From the NCBI GenBank assembly GCA_910587905.1, contig CAJUOF010000057.1, positions 1 to 10,714 of the forward strand: DNA of 10,714 nucleotides, given 5' to 3'. Both the position numbers and the translations under genes were made by a program. Shown here in pieces: positions 1 through 6,699 of this stretch (position 1 is the stretch's first letter; every line of letters starts with the position of its first letter). The notes under the pieces were generated by a model, which saw only the letters and a program-made list of their open reading frames with translations, searched no databases and was not told where the DNA came from. Source of the DNA: an uncultured Lachnospiraceae bacterium (GTDB lineage Bacteria; Bacillota_A; Clostridia; Lachnospirales; Lachnospiraceae).

Positions 1-216
1 GGCTTCGTGGAAAGCCTCCCTGGTCTCATAATCTTTGGGTGACACGCATACCGCCGGGATCCCGCGGTTTTTCGCCCTCGTCAGGGCGTAGGCTCCGGCG
101 TTGTTGCTCACCACCGCGGAGAGCTCCGCCCCCGTGACGGCGCCGCTCTCCATCTTGTCCATGATCGCCTGGAGATTGGTCCCCCCGCCGGACACGCACA
201 CGCCGACCCTTAACAT
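1..216 (-). CDS. purN: Phosphoribosylglycinamide formyltransferase PurN, N-terminal 72 residues
   Basis: PurN transfers a formyl group from 10-formyltetrahydrofolate to GAR, the third step of de novo purine synthesis, in the cytoplasm. The visible part starts MLRVGVCVSGGGTNLQAI, which is the family's opening beta strand and glycine-rich GAR phosphate loop (SGGGTNLQA, residues 9-17). It continues with AVVSNNAGAYAL and GIPAVCV, also typical of the family. The frame stays open to the window edge, so about two thirds of the usual 190-210 residues lie outside. The ATG at 214-216 sits inside the last sense codon of purM, a 7-base overlap that suggests translational coupling. An AAGGGAG ribosome binding site lies about 7 bases upstream. 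Identification is firm; completeness cannot be judged. Confidence 0.95.
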   Translation of the reverse strand, partial: MLRVGVCVSGGGTNLQAIMDKMESGAVTGAELSAVVSNNAGAYALTRAKNRGIPAVCVSPKDYETREAFHEA

Positions 217-1235
217 AAGGTCACTCCCTTTTCGCCCGCCTCGATCCTTCCGATCACGTAAGGCTTCTCCCCGGCCGCCCGGATTGCCTCCAAAGCTGCG
301 TCCGTCTGGTCTTCCTTCACCGCCAGCACCATGCCGATGCCCATGTTGAAGGTATTGTACATCATCTGCTCCTCGATATCCCCGTCCTTCGCCAGAAGCC
401 CGAAGATGGGGGGCACGGGATAGCTGGCCTTCTCGATGACTGCCCGGGTTCCCTCCCGCAGCATCCGGGGCACGTTCTCGTAAAACCCGCCGCCGGTAAT
501 GTGGCTGCACGCCCGGATCTGCACGCCGGCCTCCCAGACGGCCTTTAGCGCCTTCACATAGATCTTCGTGGGCGTGAGAAGGGTCTCGCCCAGAGTCGCC
601 CCCAGAGATTCACAGTAGGTGGAGAGGCTCGTCTCCGACATGGAGAAGACCTTCCGCACCAGGGAATAGCCGTTGGAGTGGATGCCGGAGGAGGCCATGC
701 CGATGAGCACGTCCCCGGCCGCCAGGTCCTTCCCGTCGATCAGGTCCTTCCGATCCACGATCCCCACCGCAAACCCGGCCAGGTCGTATTCCTCCACCGG
801 ATAAAAGCCCGGCATCTCCGCCGTCTCCCCGCCGATCAGGGCCGCTCCCGCCTGCCTGCACCCCTCTGCCACGCCGCTCACGATAGTGGCGATCTTCTCC
901 GGCTCGTTCTTGCCGCAGGCAATGTAGTCCAGGAAAAATAAGGGCTCGCCGCCCGCACAGGCAATGTCGTTCACGCACATGGCCACGCAGTCGATGCCGA
1001 TGGTGTCGTGCCTGTCCAGGGCAAAGGCCAGCTTTAACTTCGTGCCCACGCCGTCGGTGCCGGACACCAGCGTCGGATGCTCCATGGTCTTAAAAGCGTC
1101 CATGGAAAAAGCCCCGGAAAAGCCGCCGAGACCGCCAAGGACCTCCGGGCGCATGGTCCCCTGCACATGCTTCTTCATCAGCTCCACGGCCTTGTAACCG
1201 GCCTCAATGTCAACTCCTGCTTTCTTGTAATCCAT
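210..1235 (-). CDS. purM: Phosphoribosylformylglycinamidine cyclo-ligase (AIR synthetase) PurM
   Basis: PurM closes the imidazole ring, converting FGAM and ATP to AIR, ADP and phosphate, the fifth step of purine synthesis. At 341 residues it has normal family length. Visible signatures are SGTDGVGTK (58-66) in the nucleotide-binding loop, the VNDIACAGGEPLFFLDY stretch (88-104), GGETAEMPG (135-143), HSNGYSL (186-192), HITGGGF (245-251) and NTFNMGIGM (294-302). The ATG start has an ideal AAGGAGG site about 5 bases upstream. It lies 45 bases after purE, with no terminator-like hairpin between, and overlaps purN by 7 bases, so purE-purM-purN is read as one transcript. No key motif is missing. Confidence 0.98.
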   Translation of the reverse strand: MDYKKAGVDIEAGYKAVELMKKHVQGTMRPEVLGGLGGFSGAFSMDAFKTMEHPTLVSGTDGVGTKLKLAFALDRHDTIGIDCVAMCVNDIACAGGEPLFFLDYIACGKNEPEKIATIVSGVAEGCRQAGAALIGGETAEMPGFYPVEEYDLAGFAVGIVDRKDLIDGKDLAAGDVLIGMASSGIHSNGYSLVRKVFSMSETSLSTYCESLGATLGETLLTPTKIYVKALKAVWEAGVQIRACSHITGGGFYENVPRMLREGTRAVIEKASYPVPPIFGLLAKDGDIEEQMMYNTFNMGIGMVLAVKEDQTDAALEAIRAAGEKPYVIGRIEAGEKGVTLC

Positions 1236-1280
1236 GTTTTCCTCCTTGGATGAGTCCTCTGTAAATCCCCCGTGAGTCCC

Positions 1281-1793
1281 TTATTTCTGGTTCAGATACT
1301 CTTTATGGCCCAGCTTCGAGAGCTTTTCGGCCTTCGCCTCCACCTGCTCCTTCAGGTTCTCCGCATACTTTTTCAGCCTTTCAAGGAGGGCCCCGTCGGA
1401 CACCGCCAGCATCTTCGCCGCCAGAAGCCCCGCATTGGCCCCGCCGTTTATGGCAACCGTGGCCACGGGAATGCCGGAGGGCATCTGGACGATGGAATAC
1501 AGCGAATCCCTTCCTCCCAGGGACGTGGTGTGCATGGGAACCCCGATGACCGGCAGGGAGAAGATCGCCGCACACATGCCGGGAAGATGGGCCGCCATGC
1601 CCGCCCCCGCAATGATCACCTTGAAGCCCTTCGCCTCTGCGGACTTCGCATATTCAAAAAACACGTCCGGCTCCCTGTGGGCGGAAATGATCGTCATCTC
1701 ATAGTCCACGCCAAGCTCGGAAAGCACGTCGGCCGCCTTGCCCATGACCGCCAGGTCCGAATCGCTTCCCATCACAATCCCTACTTTTGCCAT
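1281..1793 (-). CDS. purE: 5-(carboxyamino)imidazole ribonucleotide mutase PurE, class I
   Basis: PurE moves the carboxylate of N5-CAIR to C4, giving CAIR. The 170-residue protein opens MAKVGIVMGSDSDL (GSDSDL 9-14 binds the phosphate), then SAHR (37-40) with the catalytic-region His, GAGMAAHLPGM (63-73) and DSLYSIVQMP (96-105). This is the class I pattern, normally paired with PurK; no purK is present between purE and purM. The ATG at 1791-1793 is preferred over an in-frame codon 24 bases upstream because AGGAG lies about 7 bases before it and MAKVG is the usual family N terminus. A basic, Lys/Glu-rich helix forms the C-terminal tail (about 137-170). It is the first gene of the pur run and has its own candidate promoter. 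Confidence 0.97.
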   Translation of the reverse strand: MAKVGIVMGSDSDLAVMGKAADVLSELGVDYEMTIISAHREPDVFFEYAKSAEAKGFKVIIAGAGMAAHLPGMCAAIFSLPVIGVPMHTTSLGGRDSLYSIVQMPSGIPVATVAINGGANAGLLAAKMLAVSDGALLERLKKYAENLKEQVEAKAEKLSKLGHKEYLNQK

Positions 1794-1830
1794 AATGCTT
1801 CTCCTCTCACTGTTCAAAAATCACGTTACT

Positions 1831-1859
1831 ATCGTATCACAAAGAGACACCGGGTACAA
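1831..1859 (-). promoter_or_regulatory. Candidate sigma-A promoter for purE-purM-purN
   Basis: Reading the minus strand, TTGTAC (1859-1854) and TACGAT (1836-1831) are separated by exactly 17 bases. A TG dinucleotide one base before the -10 box makes it an extended -10 promoter. The expected start lies near 1824, about 30 bases before the purE ATG, leaving no room for a purine riboswitch in the leader. The -35 match is weak (3 of 6), so the call depends on spacing and the extended -10. It falls in the only gap of about 100 bases between the aminopeptidase gene and purE. Confidence 0.5.
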
Positions 1860-1898
1860 GGACGAAAATGCTTGAGTTTCCATATTTCATGCGGGTTC

Positions 1899-3977
1899 TC
1901 ACAGATTCTCGTTGAGGGCTTCCGTGCCCGGAAGGACGAAGCGGCCCTCTTCGATCAGGGGAATCCGGGTGCCGTCCGGGCGGACCACCGCAATCTCGCC
2001 CAGCTCGTCGTAGGGGATGGTGATGTCCGTGTGGCAGTTGAAATAAGCCGCCGCCTGATCCTCCTTTCGCCGGATGGAACATTCGTTGTCCCTGGCCGTC
2101 ACTTCCTTCCCGTCGGGATTATGAACCTTCACTTCCTCACTGTGACTGTAGCAGGTGTCGCCGATGGCGAAGTGAGGCCCCATCTTCTCAATAATCAGAA
2201 TCTTTAAGCGGCTTATGATCCCGTATCGCCTCGCCATGGCGTAGGCCGCCGTGTTGGTGCCGATGGCAAACTCGCCCAGGGGAAGGGCCTTGTGGTTATA
2301 AAGAAGATTCTCTTCAATCAGCTTCCGGTTCTCCTCCTCCGATTCGTAATTCCTACAGGAATAGGAGGCCGTCATGCCGTCCCGAAAGGTGAGCTCCAAA
2401 TCCCGATACTCCACCTCGCTTAAGTAAATCTGGGACACATGGAGAATGCCATTGGTTCCGGAAAGCCTGGGGGAAGTGAAGACCTCGCCCAGGGGAATGT
2501 TCACGTCCGCCAGACAGTTCTCAAAATTCGTCTCCCTTGCCCTGTCCGACAACCCATGGAGTGCCACCTTAAGGTCCGTCCGATTTCCGTTCGTCCCCCG
2601 AATCTCCACGAATTCCCCTTCGTCCAGCGCATCGATCAGGGCTCCCTGAATGGTTTTGTACGCTTCGTAGTCCAGGGTGTTGATCCGGATGGTCTCCCGG
2701 AAGATCTCCTCAAAATCGTTCCCGATCTCCGGCGTGGGCCAGGAAATAATGGTGAAGCTTCGCTCCTCCCCCTTGATGTATCGATTGACAAGCTCCGCCG
2801 ACTGGGAGGAAAGCTCCACCGACAGTCGTTTCTGTTTCTCACTCAAATGAACGGATTCCGGCTTATTTTTATAGGAAAAGGGCTCCTCCCCGAAGGTCTC
2901 CATGACGGCGGGGCCCGCATAGACCGCCGCCAGCTCTTTGTATTCTTCGTAGACCACCCGCATGACGGAAAGCTTGCGTTCCTTGAAGGCCTTGTCCAAA
3001 AACAGGGCCTGGTCAAAGCGATGGTCATACTCATACTGCGGATTGGCGTAAGCTCCGTAATAGCCGATCTTTAAATGCTGTCTCTTATTGGCAGCCCCCA
3101 CGGCCGCCCGGAACAGGACCGGCGAAAGTCCCATGGCCATAAACTGTTCCATGGCCTCCTTAAGGACCCGCTCAAACCCCACACGGTAACGGAGCTCCAC
3201 CGTCTTCTTTTTTTTCAGATCGATTCCGGCCAGCTCAAAGCCCTTGCGGTAACCCTCGGTATACACCAAGGCCATCTGTTCAATGGTCTCTTCCGGCAAA
3301 CCATTCAAAAATTCTGCGGTCTTTTCCTCGTTCTCCGTGACATACTCGCCGAACCGGTACAGATAGCGCAGATCCGAAAGATCACTGTCCATGACAATCC
3401 CCACGGCGAAATCCAGGGACGGATCCACCTGCTCCCGGATTCGCCTTGCCACCGTCACGTCACAGTAATCACTCACATAATAATACAACGCTTCCCGAAG
3501 CTCCGAGAGAAGCACCTCCTCCGGAAACTCTCCCGCCCGCTCCGCCTCGAAAAGATTGTAAACCTCGATAAAGACCTCCAGGCAGGGAACCCATTCCTCC
3601 ATCCGGTCCTCGTAGACGTAGGCGATCCCGCCCCGAAGCTCCGCCGCCAGGAATGCGAGCAGCCTCCCGGTCTCTTCTCCCAAAAGCGCCACAGCGTAAG
3701 CAGGATTGGCAAAGCTCCGCTCATAGGAAGCCCCGGAAATATCCCCGTAGAGCCGCTCGTTCCGTTCCCGCAAAACCTCCATGGAGGGAAGCCCCTCTCT
3801 TTGCTCTCTCGCAAGGCCGCTCCTCACCTCGTCCAGAAAAAGGACAAAAGCGGCCTGCCTTTTAAAGTACGCTGCCGCTTCCCCCCGAAGTATGGAGTCT
3901 CCCTCACATTCCCGCTCAATCTCCCGGATCCGTTCCACAGAAAGCCGATACCGTTCCTCCAAAACCGAATGCTCCAA
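1899..3977 (-). CDS. M29-family (AmpS-like) metallo-aminopeptidase with long N-terminal extension
   Basis: This is probably a two-metal aminopeptidase that removes N-terminal residues from peptides. The C-terminal half carries the M29 pattern (numbered from the upstream GTG at 3986): RTDLKVAL near 469-476, NIPLGEVFTSP (496-506, Glu501), LGEFAIGTN (570-578, Glu572), HFAIGDTCY (605-613, His605 and Tyr613) and CHTDITI (651-657, His652 and Asp654). These are candidate metal ligands plus the catalytic tyrosine. Family members are usually about 370-415 residues; here roughly 300 N-terminal residues are extra. They are Glu/Arg-rich, probably helical, and show no signal peptide or domain I recognise. 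The start is taken as TTG at 3975-3977, with AAGGAG (3986-3991) 8 bases upstream; the GTG at 3984-3986 overlaps that site. It is the last gene of the pyrE-led run. Substrate is unknown. Confidence 0.85.
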   Translation of the reverse strand: MEHSVLEERYRLSVERIREIERECEGDSILRGEAAAYFKRQAAFVLFLDEVRSGLAREQREGLPSMEVLRERNERLYGDISGASYERSFANPAYAVALLGEETGRLLAFLAAELRGGIAYVYEDRMEEWVPCLEVFIEVYNLFEAERAGEFPEEVLLSELREALYYYVSDYCDVTVARRIREQVDPSLDFAVGIVMDSDLSDLRYLYRFGEYVTENEEKTAEFLNGLPEETIEQMALVYTEGYRKGFELAGIDLKKKKTVELRYRVGFERVLKEAMEQFMAMGLSPVLFRAAVGAANKRQHLKIGYYGAYANPQYEYDHRFDQALFLDKAFKERKLSVMRVVYEEYKELAAVYAGPAVMETFGEEPFSYKNKPESVHLSEKQKRLSVELSSQSAELVNRYIKGEERSFTIISWPTPEIGNDFEEIFRETIRINTLDYEAYKTIQGALIDALDEGEFVEIRGTNGNRTDLKVALHGLSDRARETNFENCLADVNIPLGEVFTSPRLSGTNGILHVSQIYLSEVEYRDLELTFRDGMTASYSCRNYESEEENRKLIEENLLYNHKALPLGEFAIGTNTAAYAMARRYGIISRLKILIIEKMGPHFAIGDTCYSHSEEVKVHNPDGKEVTARDNECSIRRKEDQAAAYFNCHTDITIPYDELGEIAVVRPDGTRIPLIEEGRFVLPGTEALNENL

Positions 3978-3985
3978 TTGATCCA

Positions 3986-3991
3986 CTCCTT
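3986..3991 (-). promoter_or_regulatory. Ribosome binding site that favours a TTG start for the aminopeptidase
   Basis: AAGGAG on the minus strand lies 8 bases before TTG (3977-3975), an ideal spacing. The alternative GTG start (3986-3984) shares its first G with this site and so could not be served by it. Confidence 0.6.
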
Positions 3992-3999
3992 ACTGACTC

Positions 4000-4311
4000 T
4001 TACATTTTATTATATTTTCGTTGAATCATGACGATCCAGGTGATGCCGATGAGTATGCCTGCCCCCAAGAGCATCAGGGACCACATCCCAAAGTCAATGG
4101 TGAGCTGCAAAATCACATCAATCACCTCGACTCCCGCCAGCACAAACATGGGCATACTCATCTCTTTACAGTAGGCTGTGCGAAGTTCCGGTTTGATATT
4201 GTCCACATTTTTTCCCACAAAGTCCGTCTTTCCATTCCAGGTCTGAATGGCCCCGAAGGCAAAAACTGCCGCCATCAAAACGCTCCAAAGCAGATTAAAA
4301 TTGTCTCCCAT
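4000..4311 (-). CDS. Small membrane protein of unknown function (103 aa)
   Basis: I do not recognise a named family. The protein has three likely membrane segments: about residues 7-24 (LLWSVLMAAVFAFGAIQTW), 54-71, and 76-96 (SLMLLGAGILIGITWIVMI). A hydrophilic segment (25-53) between the first two contains KTDFVGKNVDNIKPELR, and a short basic tail follows (QRKYNKM). The ATG at 4309-4311 has AAGGAGG about 9 bases upstream, inside the end of the HD-domain gene, whose stop codon is one base away. A longer reading frame upstream exists but lacks a comparable site. Tight spacing to the genes on both sides (1 and 22 bases) indicates co-transcription and probably coupled translation. No catalytic residues are evident, so a role cannot be assigned. 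Confidence 0.8.
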   Translation of the reverse strand: MGDNFNLLWSVLMAAVFAFGAIQTWNGKTDFVGKNVDNIKPELRTAYCKEMSMPMFVLAGVEVIDVILQLTIDFGMWSLMLLGAGILIGITWIVMIQRKYNKM

Positions 4312-4312
4312 C

Positions 4313-4927
4313 CTACGTTTCCTCCTTTGATCTGTCGTCCCGAAGATTCCCGAGCTCCACATTCTTTTCAATGAGCCCCGCCGCATGCTCCCAGAGCTTC
4401 ACGGCGCCTTCTGCCGTCTTTTCATTTCTTTTCAACACCTGAGAAACACGGATACCGTGCTCTCTCCAGGCCCTGCCGCCCGTAGCGTCATTGAGAAGCA
4501 GAGGCTGAACCTTGTCCATCGTCAGCGCAAATTTTGCTTCCGGCGTCTCCCCCGCCTCAAACTCTTCCCAAATCTCTCTCATATAGGCCGCCTGATCCTT
4601 TGGAAGAAGAGAAAAGATACGATCCGCCGCCTTCACTTCCCGCTCCCGCTTGGTGGCATTGCCCGCCTCATCGTAGGCATAAGTATCCCCGGCATCGATC
4701 TCAATAATGTCATGAATCAACACCATGGTCATGGTTCGAAGCTTGTCGATCGGTTCGTTGGCATATTCACCGAGAAGCGCGCACATCAGTGCCAGATGCC
4801 AGGAATGTTCCGCATCGTTCTCCTTTCTGCTTCCGTCAGAAAGATAGGTCTGTCGAAATATTTGCTTACATTTATCCACTTCCAAAATAAAATCGAGCTG
4901 TTTTTCCAACCGTTCCTCTGTTCCCAT
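4313..4927 (-). CDS. HD-domain phosphohydrolase, YfbR/HDDC2-like 5'-nucleotidase candidate
   Basis: The 204-residue protein carries the divalent-metal HD pattern: NDAEHSWHLALM (37-48, His41), LIHDIIEIDAGD (70-81, His72-Asp73, plus Glu76 and Asp81) and LTMDKVQPLLLND (135-147, Asp138). This ordering matches the HD_3 group, which includes E. coli YfbR, a dNMP 5'-nucleotidase, and human HDDC2. By family knowledge the likely role is dephosphorylation of (deoxy)nucleoside monophosphates; activity on a particular nucleotide is inference. Its place downstream of pyrE supports a nucleotide-related job. The ATG at 4925-4927 is chosen because GGGAGG lies 7 bases upstream; an earlier in-frame ATG overlaps that site. 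The C terminus is charged (NLRDDRSKEET). The stop codon is TAG. Confidence 0.85.
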   Translation of the reverse strand: MGTEERLEKQLDFILEVDKCKQIFRQTYLSDGSRKENDAEHSWHLALMCALLGEYANEPIDKLRTMTMVLIHDIIEIDAGDTYAYDEAGNATKREREVKAADRIFSLLPKDQAAYMREIWEEFEAGETPEAKFALTMDKVQPLLLNDATGGRAWREHGIRVSQVLKRNEKTAEGAVKLWEHAAGLIEKNVELGNLRDDRSKEET

Positions 4928-4955
4928 CTTATTTCCTCCCATTTTTAGCGGAGCC

Positions 4956-5282
4956 TTAAGCCACAAGTCCCAGAATATAGATCCCCAAAAGCCCCCCGAT
5001 CACCAACACATTTAAAATGACAGCCACTTTGGAAAGAACCGGGATGCCTTCTTCCTTCCCGCGTCGTTTCATATCATGGAGGGGAAGAAAAATCCCAAGG
5101 ATATTAAAAAAAAGCGCAAGAAATCCCAGGGCCGCAATGTTTGTATCCCCGTGGCCATAGGATCGGAACGCGATCCAAAAGGCAGCCGACAAAATGAAAA
5201 GGGAACCGACAAAAATCAGCAATGACGCCATCCCCGCTGTGGAAAATTTGTCTCTTAAAAGCTTTCTTCTCTTTCCGCTCAA
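4956..5282 (-). CDS. DUF6142-like small membrane protein (108 aa)
   Basis: A basic N terminus (SGKRRKLLRDKFSTAG) is followed by three predicted membrane segments at about 17-39, 48-67 and 84-105. A SYGHGD motif (41-46) sits between the first two and a charged loop (HDMKRRGKEEG) between the last two. The shape (basic N terminus, glycine-containing short loop, three helices) resembles the DUF6142 proteins of Firmicutes as I remember them, but I cannot confirm this without a profile search. The start is most likely TTG at 5280-5282: it overlaps the VanZ-like gene's stop as TTGA and has AAGGAG 8 bases upstream (5291-5296). Upstream in-frame ATG codons would lengthen it by 12-21 residues but lack a ribosome binding site. 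Function is unknown. Confidence 0.75.
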   Translation of the reverse strand: MSGKRRKLLRDKFSTAGMASLLIFVGSLFILSAAFWIAFRSYGHGDTNIAALGFLALFFNILGIFLPLHDMKRRGKEEGIPVLSKVAVILNVLVIGGLLGIYILGLVA

Positions 5283-5764
5283 CGTAAACTCTCCTTCGTC
5301 TGATCTGGAAGCCGCCATCGCAAAAATACTGCCGCCCGAAAACACAAATATCCCAAAAAACCGCCCAGGGTATTGAGCATCAAATCATCCACATCAAAAC
5401 TTCCCCGCATCGAGAATAGCTGCAGCGTCTCAATGCAGAGACTGCAAAGGAAACTAAGAAGCACGATCACATACCACTTGCGATTCGATACCCGAAGCAT
5501 GGGCAGAATGAACCCGAAGGGCATGAACGCCGCCACGTTCCCAAACAGATTCATTCCCGCATTCAAAGGGCCAAGCACATCCCAGTAGCGGATGCACCGC
5601 CTGATCTCCAGAAAGGGCTCCAGATTGTACCGATAACCTTCGGAAACCTCCGTCCGTCCCAGGGACTCAGCAAAGAACATAAAATAGACAAGCCCGGCCA
5701 GATAACAGCCAAAGAGCACCCAGCCGGCCTTCCGGATGGTCTCCGTCTTAATTCGAGTCTTCAA
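5279..5764 (-). CDS. VanZ-like integral membrane protein
   Basis: The 161-residue protein has four likely membrane segments (about 13-32, 74-89, 97-117, 129-148). It also has the conserved VanZ features: NLFGNVAAFMPFGFILP (72-88), then IETLQ (111-115) and RGSFDVDDLMLNTLGG (120-135). VanZ of enterococci gives low-level teicoplanin resistance, but most VanZ-like proteins are chromosomal and uncharacterised, so resistance should not be assumed. The reading frame has no ATG; TTG at 5762-5764 is the first usable start. Its ribosome binding site is poor (GGGAG lies directly against it), so translation may depend on ribosomes leaving the small gene 16 bases upstream. The end overlaps the next gene by four bases. 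Confidence 0.88.
   Translation of the reverse strand: MKTRIKTETIRKAGWVLFGCYLAGLVYFMFFAESLGRTEVSEGYRYNLEPFLEIRRCIRYWDVLGPLNAGMNLFGNVAAFMPFGFILPMLRVSNRKWYVIVLLSFLCSLCIETLQLFSMRGSFDVDDLMLNTLGGFLGYLCFRAAVFLRWRLPDQTKESLR
5291..5296 (-). promoter_or_regulatory. Ribosome binding site inside the VanZ-like gene for the next gene
   Basis: AAGGAG on the minus strand lies 8 bases before a TTG that overlaps the VanZ-like stop codon (TTGA, 5279-5282). It decides the start of the DUF6142-like gene. Confidence 0.6.
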
Positions 5765-5780
5765 CTCCCACCCATCCCCG

Positions 5781-5933
5781 TCAAAACGTAATGTCCGATT
5801 TCCGTTTCAATAAAAAAGCGCCGCTCACGATACTGCCGATGCCAACCACCAGCCCCGCCACGATGATGACAATCCCCATGGCGACGGAAAAACCGCCCGC
5901 ATGCTTCATGGTCTTATACACCTTTTCATTCAT
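5781..5933 (-). CDS. Single-pass small membrane protein (50 aa), unknown function
   Basis: A reading frame of 50 codons starts ATG at 5931-5933 with AAGGAGG 6 bases upstream and ends TGA at 5781. The product begins MNEKVYKTMKHAGGFSVA, then has one long hydrophobic helix (about 17-42, MGIVIIVAGLVVGIGSIVSGAFLL), and ends KRKSDITF. It contains two GxxxG-type spacings (G27-G31 and G33-G38 region) that could favour helix packing. It lies 11 bases after pyrE and 16 bases before the VanZ-like gene, so it is expected to be co-transcribed. The strong ribosome binding site, exact fit in the gap and clean membrane profile argue that it is real. I do not recognise a named family. Confidence 0.8.
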   Translation of the reverse strand: MNEKVYKTMKHAGGFSVAMGIVIIVAGLVVGIGSIVSGAFLLKRKSDITF

Positions 5934-5944
5934 AGACTGCCTCC

Positions 5945-6622
5945 TTATTCTTCTGCGCCGTACTGTTCATAATATGCGTCAATGGCATTTTTTAATGTAT
6001 CGTCGATGATGATTTCTCCCCGATAGGGCCTGTTGTAAAGGTGCTCGACCACCTCGCCCATGGTCACGATGGCCGTCGTCTCCAGTCCGTACCGCTCCCG
6101 GATCTCCCGGAGGGCCGACTTCTTCCCCTGCCCCCGCTCCATCCGGTCCACGGAGACCACCAGGCCGAGGATCTCCACCTCCCCCTGGGCTTTTAAAATC
6201 GGAAGGGTCTCCTCAATGGAAGTACCCGCCGTGGTCACATCCTCAATGATGACCACCCTGTCCCCGTCTCCCACGGGACCGCCGAGAAGAATGCCCTTGT
6301 CCCCGTGGTCCTTCACTTCTTTCCGGTTGGAGCAATAACGGATGTCCGTCCCGTATTCCTCCGAGAGGGCGATGACCGCCGCCGTACTTAAAGGGATCCC
6401 CTTGTAGGCCGGCCCGAACAGAACGTCAAAGTCCGTGCCAAACTTGTCTTTAATGGCCTTCGCATAATAGCTCCCCAGCCGTTTTAACTGTCCGCCGGTC
6501 CGGTAAAAGCCCGTGTTGATGAAAAAGGGCGTCTTCCTCCCGCTCTTCGTCACAAAATCTCCGAACCTTAACACCTGGCAGTCCACCATAAACTCAATAA
6601 ATTCCCTCTTATATGCTTCCAT
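5945..6622 (-). CDS. pyrE: Orotate phosphoribosyltransferase PyrE
   Basis: PyrE joins orotate to PRPP, giving OMP and pyrophosphate. At 225 residues it is of normal length for the type resembling E. coli PyrE. Signatures are FFINTGFY (33-40), FGPAYKGIPL (69-78), the catalytic loop lysines in NRKEVKDHGDKG (99-110), and the PRPP-binding motif VVIIEDVTTAGTS (123-135). The C terminus is acidic. The ATG has AAGGAG (6634-6639) about 11 bases upstream, slightly long but acceptable. It is separated from pyrD by a 200-base gap with a convincing promoter, so it can be transcribed apart from pyrD and leads the run down to the aminopeptidase gene. Confidence 0.98.
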   Translation of the reverse strand: MEAYKREFIEFMVDCQVLRFGDFVTKSGRKTPFFINTGFYRTGGQLKRLGSYYAKAIKDKFGTDFDVLFGPAYKGIPLSTAAVIALSEEYGTDIRYCSNRKEVKDHGDKGILLGGPVGDGDRVVIIEDVTTAGTSIEETLPILKAQGEVEILGLVVSVDRMERGQGKKSALREIRERYGLETTAIVTMGEVVEHLYNRPYRGEIIIDDTLKNAIDAYYEQYGAEE

Positions 6623-6699
6623 GGATCCCGTTTCTCCTTAAGTATAAATTTGCACAGGGCATACCTTTGCCAGACCTCTGAATTTACATACTGTAAGCA

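Noticed and set aside
1794..1898. Terminator or purine riboswitch between the aminopeptidase gene and purE
   Set aside because: No hairpin followed by a T run is visible, and the leader after the candidate promoter is only about 30 bases, too short for a riboswitch.
1272..2207. Long plus-strand frame of 311 codons opposite purE and the aminopeptidase gene
   Set aside because: The opposite strand carries recognisable proteins with ribosome binding sites; this frame is rich in His, Arg and Gly as expected of an antisense shadow.
3075..4031. Plus-strand frame of 318 codons opposite the aminopeptidase N-terminal region
   Set aside because: I considered whether this, not the minus strand, is the real gene where the aminopeptidase has an odd extension. 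The minus-strand frame is continuous with the M29 half and has the better ribosome binding site, so this is a shadow.
5279..5764. Glycopeptide resistance role for the VanZ-like gene
   Set aside because: No other van genes are near, and most chromosomal VanZ-like proteins have no demonstrated link to resistance.
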